Source: Cycas panzhihuaensis
Taxonomy: Eukaryota > Cycadophyta
NCBI GenBank assembly: GCA_023213395.1
Contig: CM041465.1
Location: forward strand, 205,599,741-205,663,740
Reading direction: 5' to 3'
DNA: 64,000 nt
The position numbers and the translations under genes are program-made. Below the pieces are notes generated by a model. That model ran no database searches. It worked only from the letters and a program-made list of their open reading frames with translations, and had not been told where the DNA came from. Below, one piece after another: positions 10,798 through 21,161 of the stretch (positions are counted from its first letter, which is position 1; each line of letters opens with the position of its first letter).

Positions 10798-11853
10798 TGA
10801 TCCAAAAATAGAGCTTAGTTGGTGAAGAAGTCAATTTATCAACCTTTTCTCCTTGAGATCCTGGGAGTCAGTGTAGAAATCTTAATAACATCAAAATAAT
10901 AATGAGCCCATGAAAGGAAATTCTACACCAAATCATTTATTCTTAACATTGATCCAAAAGTATGAGGAGTAGTACTTTTATTAAACTATAAAAATCTCCA
11001 TTTAATGGTGGAGAAATCAACTAGCAAAAGAATAGTAAAATTACAAGGAATAAATGATACAATTATACCATAAGGGGGACTCCAACCCTCCAAAATGCTT
11101 ATCCAAGGATGCTTCCCAAGTCAAGTCTCCAAGAACCACCTCTCCAACCCATAATATGGCTTAATTTATAGAAAGAAACCAAAATTGCATGTTTAACAAG
11201 TGGCAATCATGCAAGTATAACCACTAACCACCAAAATGCATGTTGTCCAAGTGGCCTTCATGCAATTCTTACAACGTTGTAGCTTGTAACTAATCTTAAC
11301 AGACTCTAATTTAGCTCAAATTTCGTACAAATATAGGAACACATCTCCCCTCTTCTTCCTCAAAATTTTAGCTCATTTGGATGTCATTTGACTAAATTTT
11401 TATTTATTTAATGATAATATGTATTTGTTGTTTTTCTGCTGTCCAAGTGGCCTTCATGTAATTCTTAAAAGTTGTGGCTTGTAACTGAACTTAATGGACT
11501 CCAATTTGGTTTAAATTTGGTACACAGATAGAAACACATGTCTCCTCTTCTTCCTCAAAATTTTAGCTCATTTGGATGTCATTTGTCCATATTGTTATTC
11601 ATTTAATTATAATATGTATTTGCTATGTTTTTTCTACTAGCTGTGGGATTAATTTTATGCAAAACAAGGCTTGAACTCTAATCAAATGATATTTTCTGAA
11701 CCCCACCTTTTGTACAAATGTAGTGGGTTGTGTCTTATACCTTTACATAAAATTTCATATAATTTTGATACCATTTGGCTATATCTCTTTCAGTTATTCC
11801 AATGCCTTGCATTTTTTGCATCCTGTAAACATATGGTAGATCCTCCTAGATCA
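10798..11853 (-). repeat. Gypsy G1 3' LTR (left copy)
   Basis: On the plus strand it runs TGATCCAAAAATAGAG ... TCCTAGATCA, and it aligns throughout with 16225-17279. It contains a partly repeated block: the segment around 11220-11400 (CCAAGTGGCCTTCATG, CAATTTxGxTxAAATTTxGTAC, TTTTAGCTCATTTGGATG) recurs around 11445-11590. Two coding-looking frames here (11671-11898 and 11853-12086) are LTR and flank noise, not genes. Confidence 0.93.
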
Positions 11854-11872
11854 TGGCTCCCCCTTCCTTGGA
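11854..11872 (-). other. Polypurine tract of gypsy G1
   Basis: Reverse complement AAGGAAGGGGGAGCC abuts the LTR start ATGATC/TGATC, the expected plus-strand primer of a minus-coded gypsy element. Confidence 0.75.
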
Positions 11873-12096
11873 AAATAGCCAACTCCTGTTTGGCTTAGAA
11901 TTGGAGATGGGGGAAGTGTTTTTATCCTTGTTGCCTACTAAACCACTTGGTCTTACTAGGCAATTACCTTGCTACTCCAATCCTAAAAGATTCATATGTC
12001 TTATGTCTTGTTTTGGTAGATTTTCTCTCCAAGATACAATCTTCCTTGAGAGGCTCCTCACTTTCCAAATACAAATCATCAACTGAAGGTAAACTG

Positions 12097-13490
12097 AACT
12101 AGTCCTGTTCCTCATCTAGCATGGAGGGCTCAAAGAGTTTTAAGTATTCAGAATTTACTATTGAATATATTTGCATATAAGGTGGAAGATCAAGTTGGAA
12201 AGCATTGCCACCTACTTTTCTTAAAATCTTGAATGGTCCATACCTTATAGGTTTGTGTTTCTTGCCTTCTCCTTTTAACCTCTCCTTGCTCAAGTATAAC
12301 CATACTAAATCTCCTTCTTGAAAAGTACACTCTTTCCTATGCTTGTCATGTCTTTCCTTGTACTTTTGTTGAGTCCTTAGAAGTTGATCATGTACTTCTT
12401 TGTGGACTCTCTGGATCTTCTCCAAGTATCTTAAAGCCTTGTCATGTTCCTCCTTCTCTTTGACGGATCCTTCCTTAGCTTGTATGGAAAACTCTAAGTC
12501 AAATGGACTTTGAGGTAAGTATCCCAAACAAACTTTAAAAGGTGCTTTAGAGTGTGATGCATGCATTGCTCTATTAAATGTAAATTGTAGAAAATCCAAT
12601 GATTCATCCTAAGTATTTGGATGCTTGGAATTGTATCCCCTCAATAAATGTACCAAAGTTCTATTCACTACTTCGGTTTATCTATCTGTTTGAGGATGGA
12701 AACTTGTACTCCTCTTTAATTTGGTATCCATCATCTCCCATAGTGACTTCTAAAATGATAAAAGGAATCGAGTGCCTTGATCTGAAATGATGGAAGAAGG
12801 CAAGCCAAAATTCTTCCATACATGCTTGAAGAATAACTCAGCTGCTCCTGTACCTATGATTATCTTCTTACAAGGTATTAGACACTTCATTTTACTGAAC
12901 CTATCTACAACAACAAAGAGATAATCATGTCCCTTCCTAGTCATGGGAAGTCCCCCTAAGAAATCAATGAAGATACTTTCCCAAGGTCTAGTGGGAATAG
13001 GAAGTGGTGTATACAATCCTAATTTTCTAGAAGAAGGCTTAGAAGTATTACACATTACACATCCTTTTACATATTTTTTTACATCATTTTGCATTTTTGG
13101 CCATACAACATATCTTCCCAAGTTTGCTAAAGTCTTCTCTATACCAAAGTGACTAGCTACTTTAGAAGTATGGGCTTCTCTAAGCTACTTGATCTTGTCT
13201 CCTTTTGATGGAACATAGAGTTGCTCCCCTTTGAAAAGTAGACCATCCTTCTAAGCAAGCTGGGAAGGTCTTCCTTTGGCTAGGTTCTCTACTTCTTCCT
13301 TCAAAGCTTCATCTTCATGGTACAAGTCTTTGTACTCTTCATGATGCATTGGCTCCACCTGCAAACTCATAAGAGAACTACAAACAAAAGTAGAAGAAGA
13401 AGTGGAACAAGGTGGTCTAGATAACATATCAACAATTTTGTTATTAGATCCCTTTTTGTACTTAATTACAATATTGAATTATTGTAAATA
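12097..13490 (-). pseudogene. Gypsy G1 integrase
   Basis: Retrotransposon integrase. The HHCC zinc finger is readable (H..H then GCVMCNTSKP), followed by the catalytic core: FIDFLGGLPM (first Asp), SIISDQGTRF (second Asp), and TEVVNRTLVH (Glu), so the DDE triad survives. After a short gap the C-terminal piece 12099-12599 has FTFNRAMHASHSKAPF (NxxxHxSTGxSPF block), a charged helix and the GPY/F module IRYGPFKILRKVGGNAFQL. The frame ends about 12099. A few stops (for example near 12650 and 13180) split the chain. No chromodomain recognised. Confidence 0.88.
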
Positions 13491-13961
13491 ACTCATCCAT
13501 TTCATGTGTCTTGCTTGCTATAATTTACGTTGGGTTTGTAAAAATTGAAGAGGCTTATGATTGGTATGAACTACAACCTCTTTTCCAAGTAAGTATGACC
13601 TCCAATGTTTGTATGCTTGATGAAGTGCAAACATGTCTCGATCATATGTTGGGTAGTTCTTCACTTGAGGGATGAAGACTTCTGAATGGTAAGCAATAGG
13701 CTTCCCATCTTGAATAAGGATAGCTCCCATCGTATTTCCACTTGCATCAGCTTCTACTTCAAAAGGCCTTTGCAAATTTGGCATTGCCAAAACTAGTGCT
13801 TCATAAATTTTCTTCTTTAAAAGAATAAAAGCTTCTTCCTCCTTGGAACCCCAAGTAAACTTTTTACTAGATTTTTTCAATCCATGTAGAGGTGCTGCAA
13901 ATTGTGAGAAATGAAGAATAAACTTTCTCAAGTATTGACAAGCTCCTAAAAAACTTCTCAC
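13491..13961 (-). pseudogene. Gypsy G1 RNase H
   Basis: Open for 147 codons (13518-13961). It begins in the RT-RNase H tether (SFLGACQYLRKFILHFSQFAAPL) and runs through FEVEADASGNTMGAIL (first Asp), IAYHSEVFIPQVKNYPTYDRDMFAL (catalytic Glu normally in the xYxTxEKE block; here YDRD, a likely E-to-D change) and VVHTNHKPLQFL (normally TDHKPL; Asp to Asn). So two catalytic acids look altered. It continues beyond a stop with HMKWMSYLQ and a NKIVDMLSRPP end (normally NxVADALSR). Confidence 0.88.
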
Positions 13962-14590
13962 TTCTATGATGTTTGTTGGCTAGGCCATTTGAGGATGGCT
14001 TGAGTCTTGAGTGGATTGATGCTCAACTTTCCTCCTCCAACCACAAAGCCTAAGAAGATCAAGTTCTCCTTGTTAAATTCATACTTCTTCACATTAAGCT
14101 TCAAATGATACTTAGCCATAGTCTTTAAAACTTCTTCTATGTGCTACAAATGTTCCTCCCATATGTTGCTGAAAATCAAAATGTCATCAAGATAGACAAC
14201 AACAAAATTATCCAAGTAAGGCCTTAACATTTCATTCATTAGCCTCATGAATGTTACAGGAGCATTACACAATCTGAAAGGAATAACCATCTATTCAAAG
14301 AGTCCTTGCTTTGTTTTGAAGGCCGTCTTCCATGTATCCTCCTCCTTAACCCTAACTTGGTGATAACCGCCTTTCAAATCCAATTTAGTAAAATAACAAG
14401 CATGCTGAATTTGATCAAGCAAATCATCTATGCGAGCAAAGGGTAGCGATTTTTAATTATAATTTTATTCAAAGCACAAAATTCTATACACATTCTCCAT
14501 CCTCCATCCTTTTTAGGCACCAAGACAATTGGTGACCCACAAGGTGAACATGAAGATCTTATGACCCCTTGATCAAACAACTCCTCAACT
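13962..14590 (-). pseudogene. Gypsy G1 reverse transcriptase
   Basis: Reading leftwards: VIRSSCSPCGSPIVLVPKKDGGWRMCI (the block before palm Asp), then a DLLDQIQHACYFTKLDLKGGYHQ-type block near 14390 (first catalytic Asp), IPFRLCNAP near 14270, and [12 protein letters not shown] with the YLDD box at 14183-14194 intact, then LNVKKYEFNKENLIFLGFVV. Several stops and small indels break the frame (for example 14455). The motif order is clear gypsy RT. Confidence 0.88.
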
Positions 14591-15110
14591 TACCTCTTTA
14601 TCTCATTATTCTCTATAATGGAGTGCTTATACAAAGCAACATTAGGCAATGGTACATCTCCTACAAGAGTGATTTCATGCTCTATCTTTCTCTTTGGTGG
14701 TATCCCATCAACATGTTGAAATAGAATATCATACCTTGTCTTTAACTCCTCAATTTGTTGCATTTGTTTAGGTGATATAAGAAGAGTGTGAGTAGAAGGA
14801 CATTCTTCATCTCCTAGCTCTTCTTTTCTCCTTACCATTAAGATGATGAATTTACCACATGCATTGATCATCCTTTTTACTTGAGTAGCTAAAATTAATG
14901 CTATCTTATCCAAGTTATTCTTTGTGGCCTTTATGATGAAGCCCTTGTTATCCTTTATCAATCGATACTTTCTCTCCCTTCGATAGAAGAGTGCATCTTG
15001 ATCCCACAAGTAGGGACTCCCAAGCACAACATGGCATACATTTAATGGCACCACATCACATATTACTTCATCAACAAAATCATTAGTGATGGAAAATTTA
15101 AGTGTACATT
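14591..15110 (-). pseudogene. Gypsy G1 protease region
   Basis: A 154-codon open frame (14590-15054) preceded in frame by LKFSITNDFVDEVICD. It carries VPLNVCHVVLGSPYLWDQDALFYRRERKYRL, the C-terminal half of the aspartic protease of plant gypsy elements, then a linker with KIEHEITL and VPLPNVALYKHS, which is the RT N-terminal lead-in. The protease active-site D-S/T-G block was not found upstream and may be lost or replaced. Confidence 0.75.
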
Positions 15111-15185
15111 ACTTTGATATTTGCATTTCCACATCTTTATGGATCCAACCAAGAGAATATGCTTTGGCTTTAGCTCTGGATGCAA

Positions 15186-16133
15186 CTTCTAACACTTTGT
15201 TGCAATATGACTACTAATATCACAATGCTTACAATAGCTAGAGCTTTTAACAAAATTAGTTCTTTTCTTCTTTCCTTCTTGCCTTTTAGATGAGTGTAAT
15301 TTAGGATTCTTTTCATACTTATTAGAAGTAAAAGTAGAATCTTTAGACATGAATGTAGATTTCTTGCTTTTACTTTTTATTGCCATAGCCATTCTACTTA
15401 CTTCTCCAATGGATTGAACCTTAAAAAGCCTTAGTTTCTTCCTTATGTATTCATGTAATCCTCTAGTGAATTTCATAAGAGTGATATGTTCATCCATACT
15501 AATACCAAGTAGCATGCCATGCCTAAAAAATAAAGAAGTATAGTCTTAGACACATACACCTCTCCCTTGGTATAAATATTGCCAAGTGACCCATTAGTCT
15601 TCCTTATGACCTATGGGGTAGTATTACTTCTTTATTATTTTCTTAAAATCCATCCATGAAAAAGAAGATACATCATGAGTCTTCAAATATGCATTCCACC
15701 ATGTCAATGCATGTTTACACAACTTGAGCCTAGCAAATGAAAGCTTTTGAGCATTACTATAAGCATAAATTCTGAAGTAGGTTTCAAGTTGATCCAACCA
15801 ATGGTCCAACTTTTCAGTATTTACCTCTCCATCATAAGTTGGAATATCCAACTTTGCCTCCACCTTGAAGGGTTGATGAGATGAAGTACCCTTGCTTTCT
15901 TCAAAAGAGTGCTTTAAGGTCTCCTCCTCTTCCTCTTCATGGTTGTGGTCATATGTGGATCCTCTTTCAATTTCCTTCTCTTTACCTTTTTCCTTGACTA
16001 GTGGTAGAAGTTGGGTTATCATTTGCATCAAGGCTTCTACGTTCTTCTCAAGCTTTTCAAATATAATTTCTCCATCTTCTTTTTCGGTCATAGTGCTTGG
16101 ATTCTTTCTTTGTCTTCTTGGTGATTGCAACAT
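15186..16133 (-). pseudogene. Gypsy G1 gag with zinc knuckle
   Basis: Starts at the ATG at 16133 (MLQSPRRQRKN). A 169-codon first part has a coiled-coil-like acidic linker (poly-Glu) and the gag core LDIPTYDGEVNTEKLDHWLDQ and WWNAYLKTHD, typical of plant gypsy gag. A stop and frameshift near 15615-15624 separate it from 15189-15515, which ends with a CCHC knuckle CKHCDISSHIATKC (CX2CX4HX4C, 15192-15233). The capsid would package element RNA. Length (about 310 codons) fits the family. Confidence 0.85.
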
Positions 16134-16206
16134 AAGAAAGTCTTCATCTTTCTCTTTGTATCCTTTCCTTATTTATACCATTCAAGTCCCTACAACAAAG
16201 ATCACA

Positions 16207-16219
16207 GGCTGTGATACCA
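16207..16219 (-). other. Primer binding site of gypsy G1
   Basis: Reverse complement TGGTATCACAGCC sits five bases inside the 5' LTR, close to the Met-tRNA type TGGTATCAGAGC. It fixes the minus-strand polarity of G1. Confidence 0.8.
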
Positions 16220-16224
16220 AAATA

Positions 16225-17279
16225 TAATCCCAAAATAGAGCTTAGTTGGTGAAGAAGTCAATTTATCAACCTTTTCTCCTTGAGATCCTTGGAGTTAGTG
16301 TAGAAATCTCAATAACATCAAAACAATAATGAGCCCATGAAAGGAAATTCTACACCAAATCATTTATTCTTGACATTGATCCAAAAGTATGAGGAGTAGT
16401 ACTTTTATTAAACTATGAAAATCTCCATTTAATGGTGGAAAAATGAACTAGAAAAAGAATGGTAAAATTACAAGGAATAAATGATATAATTATACCATAA
16501 GGGGGACTCCAACCCTCCAAAATGCTTCTCCAAGGATGCTTCCCAAGTCAAGTCTCTAAGAACCACCTATCTAACCCATAATAGGGCTTAATTTATAGAA
16601 AGAAACCAAAATTTCATGTTTAACAAGTGGCAATCATGCAACTATAACCACTAACCACCAGAATGCATGTTGTCCAAGTGGCCTTCATGCAATTCTTAAA
16701 AAGGTGCAACTTGAAACTGATCTTAACAGACTCCAATTTGGCTCAAATTTGGTACACATATAGGAACTCATGTCCCTCTACTTCCTTAAAATTTTAGCTC
16801 ATTTGGATGCCATTTGAGTGCATTTTTATTCATTTAATGATAATATGTATTTGATATTTTTCTACTGTCCAAGTGGCTTTCATGTAATTCTTAAAAGTTA
16901 TAGCTTGTAACTGACCTTAACGTACTCCAATTCAGCTCAAATTTAGTACGTATATAGGAACACGTGTCTCCTCCTCTTCCTCAAAATTTTAGCTCATTTG
17001 GATGTCATTTGGCTACATTGTTATTTATTTAATTATAATATGTATTTGCTTTTTTTTTTCTGCTAGTTATGGGATTAATTTTATGCAAAACAAGGCTTGA
17101 ACTCTAATCAAATGATATTGTTTGAACCCCACCTTTTGTACACATGTAGTGGGATGTGTCTTCTACTCTTACACAAAATTTCCTATAATTTTGATACCAT
17201 TTGGCCATATCTCTTTCAGTTATGCCAATGCCTTGCATTTTTCGCATCCTATAAACATATGGTAGATCCTCCTGGATCA
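16225..17279 (-). repeat. Gypsy G1 5' LTR (right copy)
   Basis: Aligns with 10798-11853 from the GCTTAGTTGGTGAAG block to the CTGGATCA end. Its internal terminus reads TAATCC where the partner has TGATCC, so the canonical TG...CA end has decayed. Differences between the two LTRs are visible but scattered, so the insertion is moderately old. The frame at 17097-17300 is not a gene. Confidence 0.92.
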
Positions 17280-17284
17280 TTACT
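17280..17284 (+). repeat. Target site duplication, right copy (TTACT)
   Basis: Matches 10793-10797 exactly and is followed by copia B integrase coding sequence. Confidence 0.9.
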
Positions 17285-18110
17285 AGTGCAGATGATATGA
17301 GTAAGTCGTGGCATGCTTGCCTAGGTCACCTTAATTATAAAAGTATTAGGCTACTAAAAAACTTAATAATGGTGGTAGGGTTACCATTTATTTTATATTT
17401 AGATGGTATTTGTGAAGTGTATCTGTATAAGAAGCATCATCACTATCCTTTTGCTCAGGATAATGGCTAGAGAGCCAAGGAGAAGCTTGATCTTGTGCAT
17501 ACAGATGTGATGGGTGCACTCCCAAATCCTTCAATATCAGTGGCTTGGTACACCTTAGTGTTTATAGATAATTATACGAGAAAGGCCTAGGTATAGTTTG
17601 TGAAAAATAAGTTAAATATATTTAATTGTTTCCATGACTAGAAAGTAAGTATAGAAAATAAAAGTAATAAGAAGATTGACATTAAGAAATAATAATGGCA
17701 AGGAATATGATAGTTATGCATTTAATCAATTTTTCTAAGATAATGGTATAAAATAGGAATTTACTATTCCATATATCGCACAACAAAATGGTGTTATAGA
17801 AAGAAAAAAATATACCAAAATGGAGATGGTAAGGTATATGGTACACTAAAAAAACTTGTCACTGATGTTTTAGGTAGAGGTTATAGTGACTGCTATTTAT
17901 ATTTTGAACTAGGTACTCACTCAAGTAGTTCATAGCATGACTTTCAAAGAAAAATGGAGCAGTTGTAAACCTATCATTAGCTATTTTAAAACATTTAGGT
18001 ACATTAAATATGCACATATCTAAGACGAAAATCATAGAAAGCTAGATTATAAGAGTTTAGAGTGTATTTTTGTGGGGTATTTTAATCAAAACAAAGCTTA
18101 CAGACTATGG
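17285..18110 (+). pseudogene. Copia B integrase remnant
   Basis: Resumes directly after the G1 insertion: SWHACLGHLNYKSI (GAG-pre-integrase, H..H), CEVYLYKKHHHYPF, then KLDLVHTDVMGALPNPS (first Asp, HxDxxG) and LVFIDNYTRKA. The second Asp block is damaged (KIDIKK near 17680, then NNGKEYD in another frame), and the third appears as QQNGVIERKK at about 17790 (Glu kept). The C-terminal part, including FKKxxRSYFKTFRYIK and NQNKAYRLW at 18085, runs into the fold-back at 18118. Confidence 0.8.
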
Positions 18111-18117
18111 AGTAGTG

Positions 18118-18279
18118 GGATAAAGGGTCTTCTAATGATTTCTCAGCACGATATGTCATGGACTCATCAAATTTGACATCCCAAAACAAAGCTTACAGAC
18201 TATGATTAGTTGGGATGTCAAATTTGATGAGTCCATGACATATCATGCGGAGAAATCATTAGAAGACCCTTTTTATCCC
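18118..18279. repeat. Fold-back inverted repeat, 67-bp arms
   Basis: Left arm 18118-18183 (GGATAAAGGGTCTTC ... GACATCCCA) is the near-perfect inverse of right arm 18211-18279 (TGGGATGTC ... GACCCTTTTTATCC). The 27-base loop repeats a 22-base block (AAACAAAGCTTACAGACTATG) that also lies directly before the left arm at 18088-18109. The right arm is in the genuine coding frame (WDVKFDES at about 18207-18230), so the left arm is the extra copy. Confidence 0.92.
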
Positions 18280-19330
18280 CCACTACTTCCATTCTCAGAT
18301 TTGACAGCTAAAGAGGATGATAATCAAGTTACTAGAATTCAAGAGGAAATTAGACCGAGTGGAGTAAGTAATAGTGAAGAGCCATCATATGTAGAAGTAC
18401 CTCTAGTATTAAGTCTTTATATATTATTATAAGCAAGGAAGACGATTGGGGATTTCAAAGTGGCGATGCATACTTTTACTAATAAAAAGAAAATAAGAAG
18501 TCAACATGCCAGTTAGGCTTTACTGATAGATACTAACAACTTAGTGATCTTGATTCATATGATAAAGTAAATAATGATCTATGATGGAGAGTTATAATAG
18601 AAGAAGAGTATGGTTTACTCATGAAGAATGACACATAAGATTTAGTTCCACTACCTTCAATAAAAGCCTTGTTGGATGCAAGTGGGTCTACAAGACTAAG
18701 TTTCACACCGATGGAGAGGTGGATAAGTATAAGGCTAAGCTTTTCACTCAAAGGTTTAAGCAAAAGGAAGGAATTAATTATGAAGAGACATTTATATTAG
18801 TCTCTAACATAATGATGGTTCATTTGATCATTTCCTTAGTAACTACATATAGTTGGGAGTTACACCAAATGGACATTAAGTCTATGTTTCTTAATAGGAA
18901 TCTAAAAAAGGAGATTTACATATTGTAGCATCTAGGATTCATTGAGAAAGGCCAAGATCATCTTGTGTGTTGGTTAAAAAAAATCACTCTATGGCCTAAA
19001 ATAAGAACCTCATGCTTGGTATGAGAAGATTGATGCCAAGTTAAAAGTTAGAGGATTTGTTGTTTCAGTTTTTAACCTAAATCTATATATGAAAAGGAGT
19101 GGGACCTTAATAGTAGCTATTGTGTTGTATGTTGGATGATTTACTCATCGGAGGCAACTGTAATAAGACTATTATAGGAGTTAATCCTAATTTGGGGGCT
19201 ACTTTGGATATGATAGACCTTAAGTGGCTTCACTACTTCTTGGGTATTCAAGTCAAGCAAATGGAAAATCAGATCATATTGTTCTAGATGCAGTATGCAA
19301 AGAACTTACTAGAAAAGTTTAAGATGCAGG
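18200..19330 (+). pseudogene. Copia B reverse transcriptase remnant
   Basis: Starts with the integrase-RT connector (open frame 18202-18432), then VGCKWVYKTKFHTDGEVDKYKAKL at about 18672, an open piece 18719-18928 with GINYEETF and ELHQMDIKSMFLN (first catalytic Asp), and a decayed SLYGLKQ block near 18985. The YVDD box near 19120 has one inserted G (codons read Tyr-Val-Gly-stop), which both shifts the frame and kills the active site. WLHYFLGIQV follows at 19218. Confidence 0.85.
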
Positions 19331-20040
19331 ATTATAAGTCAATTGCAATACCATATGCTATGGGCACAAGAAAGATATGGCTAAACCCTCTATAGATAGA
19401 ACAAAGTACTATTAGTTGTTAAGAGTCTAATCTATTTGACTCACACCAAACTAGATATTACTTATGCTATTAGATTAGTTTCTCAATATATACAAAATCT
19501 TTAAGAACCACATTAGGTTGTAGTCAAGTAGATTCTAAAGTACTTAAAGGTGACATTCAATCTTGGTCTTGAATACCATCGTAAGATAAAGTTGTATGGC
19601 TACACCAATGCTGATTGGGAAGGAGACTTTGATAATCAAAAATCCACTTCTAAATATATCTTTGGTGTCAATAATGAATTTATTCCATGGTAGTCAAAGA
19701 AGTAACAAACAATGGTGTTATCTTCTACAGAGATAGAAAATCAAGGACTCAATTCTAGAGCAAAGGAAGTTATATGGTTGTAAGATCTCTTAGAAGTTCT
19801 TAGAGTTTTAAATGGCCATTTGATTATTTTTGTAGATAATCAAAGTACCATTTACTTGCTAAAGAATCTAGAGTTTTATGCTTATATGAAGCACATCAAG
19901 ATACAATACCACTACATCCATGAATAGATCAAGTCAGGGAAGTTATAAGTTAACTATTATCTAAGTGAATATCATCTTGTAGATGTCTTCACCAAAGCAC
20001 TTATTGAAGATTAATTCATAAAGATGCATACTAGATTAGG
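19331..20040 (+). pseudogene. Copia B RNase H remnant
   Basis: Readable in order: SLIYLTHTKLDITYAI, LYGYTNADWEGDFDNQKSTS (first Asp), TMVLSSTEIENQGL (the catalytic block normally STxAEY, here Glu retained but shifted), VIWLQDLLEVL, FVDNQSTIYLLKN (Asp), KHIKIQYHYIHE and HLVDVFTKALIED (second Asp-like). Ends about 20012; stops are scattered. Confidence 0.82.
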
Positions 20041-20164
20041 ACTCATAGATGTTATCCTTGAGGGGGGATGTATTTACAAAGATAACAAAGTAGGATAATC
20101 CCAGCCTTCATGATAACACAACTACTGTAGGTTGTAGTTTTTCCACATTCATGTTAAAGGGAGA
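20041..20164 (+). other. Copia B 3' untranslated part and polypurine tract
   Basis: Contains GAGGGGGGATG at about 20060 and AAAGGGAGA directly before the LTR start at 20165. The second is positioned as the polypurine tract. Confidence 0.65.
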
Positions 20165-20511
20165 TGTTAATATGGTATTTGTTTATTAAGCCACTTGCTA
20201 ATGTTAATGTGGCAGTTTAACTTAATTATGATTAACGAAATAGTGTGGGTTATGCAGAGGGTCACAACCCTTGTCAATTGACACCTCTTCGAAGGATATA
20301 TAAATCTTAGAGCCCTTGTATATTCAAATCAAGCAAGTGGTAATTAATATGTTTTATTAATCTTTATAGTGGGTTTTTTTCCAAAAGGGTTTTCCTTGTA
20401 AATCTTATGTACTGTGTATCTATATTCTTTGTTTATCTTGTTTGGTTATTATGTATGGTAAAAGATTATGCAAAATATAAATATATATATATACATTCAT
20501 AGTTCTTAACA
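20165..20511 (+). repeat. Copia B 3' LTR
   Basis: Runs TGTTAATATGG ... CTTAACA, with inverted TGTTAA/TTAACA ends. It carries a TATA box TATATAAA at 20297-20304 and an (AT)n run near 20480-20492. Same family as the inverted LTR at 7896-8254. Confidence 0.88.
20297..20304 (+). promoter_or_regulatory. LTR TATA box
   Basis: TATATAAA about 130 bases into the LTR, kept as ATATAAAA in the inverted copy, so it is the likely core promoter of the copia B family. Confidence 0.5.
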
Positions 20512-21147
20512 AATTAAACAACTAAAAGGGAATAAGAATAAGTAGAATGAAATGGGAATGATTAGTATAGAAAATTTACTTGAAATATATATGGCTATAA
20601 AATAAGTGCATAGATATTTATACAAATGTACATAACTAGCACTAGACATTAAGCTATAATTAATATTTATTTTTAAAAATTAATAGATATATAGAATAGC
20701 TTTATATTTTAGTCAAATAAATCATGTATTTAAGTATAAATAGGTCATTCTCTATTACATGATTAGCATTACTAATCATGAGAAACATTATCATGTGGAA
20801 AAACTCTAGATGGTTAAGGGTGGTGATAGTTATAAAACTTTATGTGTAGGTTGCTAAGCCCTCAAATGAAATGTAAGGCCACATGGGCCACTAATAGGAT
20901 TATTTGGAAGGGACCCTCTTTTGTCTATTTAAGGGTCACCAATTATAGAAGAAGGGAATCTTACCATTTTCACTCTTAAAAGAATAGTACTTTGGTACTT
21001 ATTTAGTATTCTATTTGTGCTCACTTGCACTTATTATATTCTTTCCATGTAATTTTAGTACTAAAGATAATAAAACTTGATGTAATTCTCTTGATCTTCA
21101 TTTCTTATTACTAAATTATAAAGAAATATATTGGAATTCATACTCCA
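20512..21147 (+). repeat. Probable 5' LTR of gypsy D
   Basis: The right end (TACTCCA at 21147) is set by the primer site that follows. It contains a TATA-like CTATTTAAGG at about 20918-20930 and an AATAAAACTT poly(A)-type signal at about 21066. The left end cannot be fixed because no second LTR is present. Confidence 0.5.
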
Positions 21148-21149
21148 AG

Positions 21150-21161
21150 TGGTATTAGAGC
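21150..21161 (+). other. Primer binding site of gypsy D
   Basis: TGGTATTAGAGC, two bases after the inferred LTR end; one change from TGGTATCAGAGC. Confidence 0.75.

Larger units (their letters stand above)
10798..17279 (-). mobile_element. Gypsy G1: complete Ty3/gypsy element inside copia B
   Basis: A 6.5-kb element with two LTRs of about 1055 bp, a primer site, gag with zinc knuckle, protease, RT, RNase H, integrase with GPF module, a polypurine tract and a perfect 5-bp target duplication, all coded on the minus strand. The RT-RNase H-integrase order defines Ty3/gypsy. A chromodomain was not recognised after the GPF module. Frames contain a modest number of stops, so it is younger than its host copia B but probably inactive. 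Confidence 0.93.
8255..20511 (+). mobile_element. Copia B: Ty1/copia element split by gypsy G1
   Basis: Primer site TGGTATTAGAG at 8255, long leader, gag, protease, [gypsy G1 10798-17279], integrase, RT, RNase H, polypurine tract and 3' LTR. Removing 10798-17279 and one TTACT copy rejoins the protease end with the integrase start, so B is the host and G1 the later guest. Its 5' LTR is inverted relative to the 3' LTR (see 7896-8254). The coding frames are heavily broken. Confidence 0.85.
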
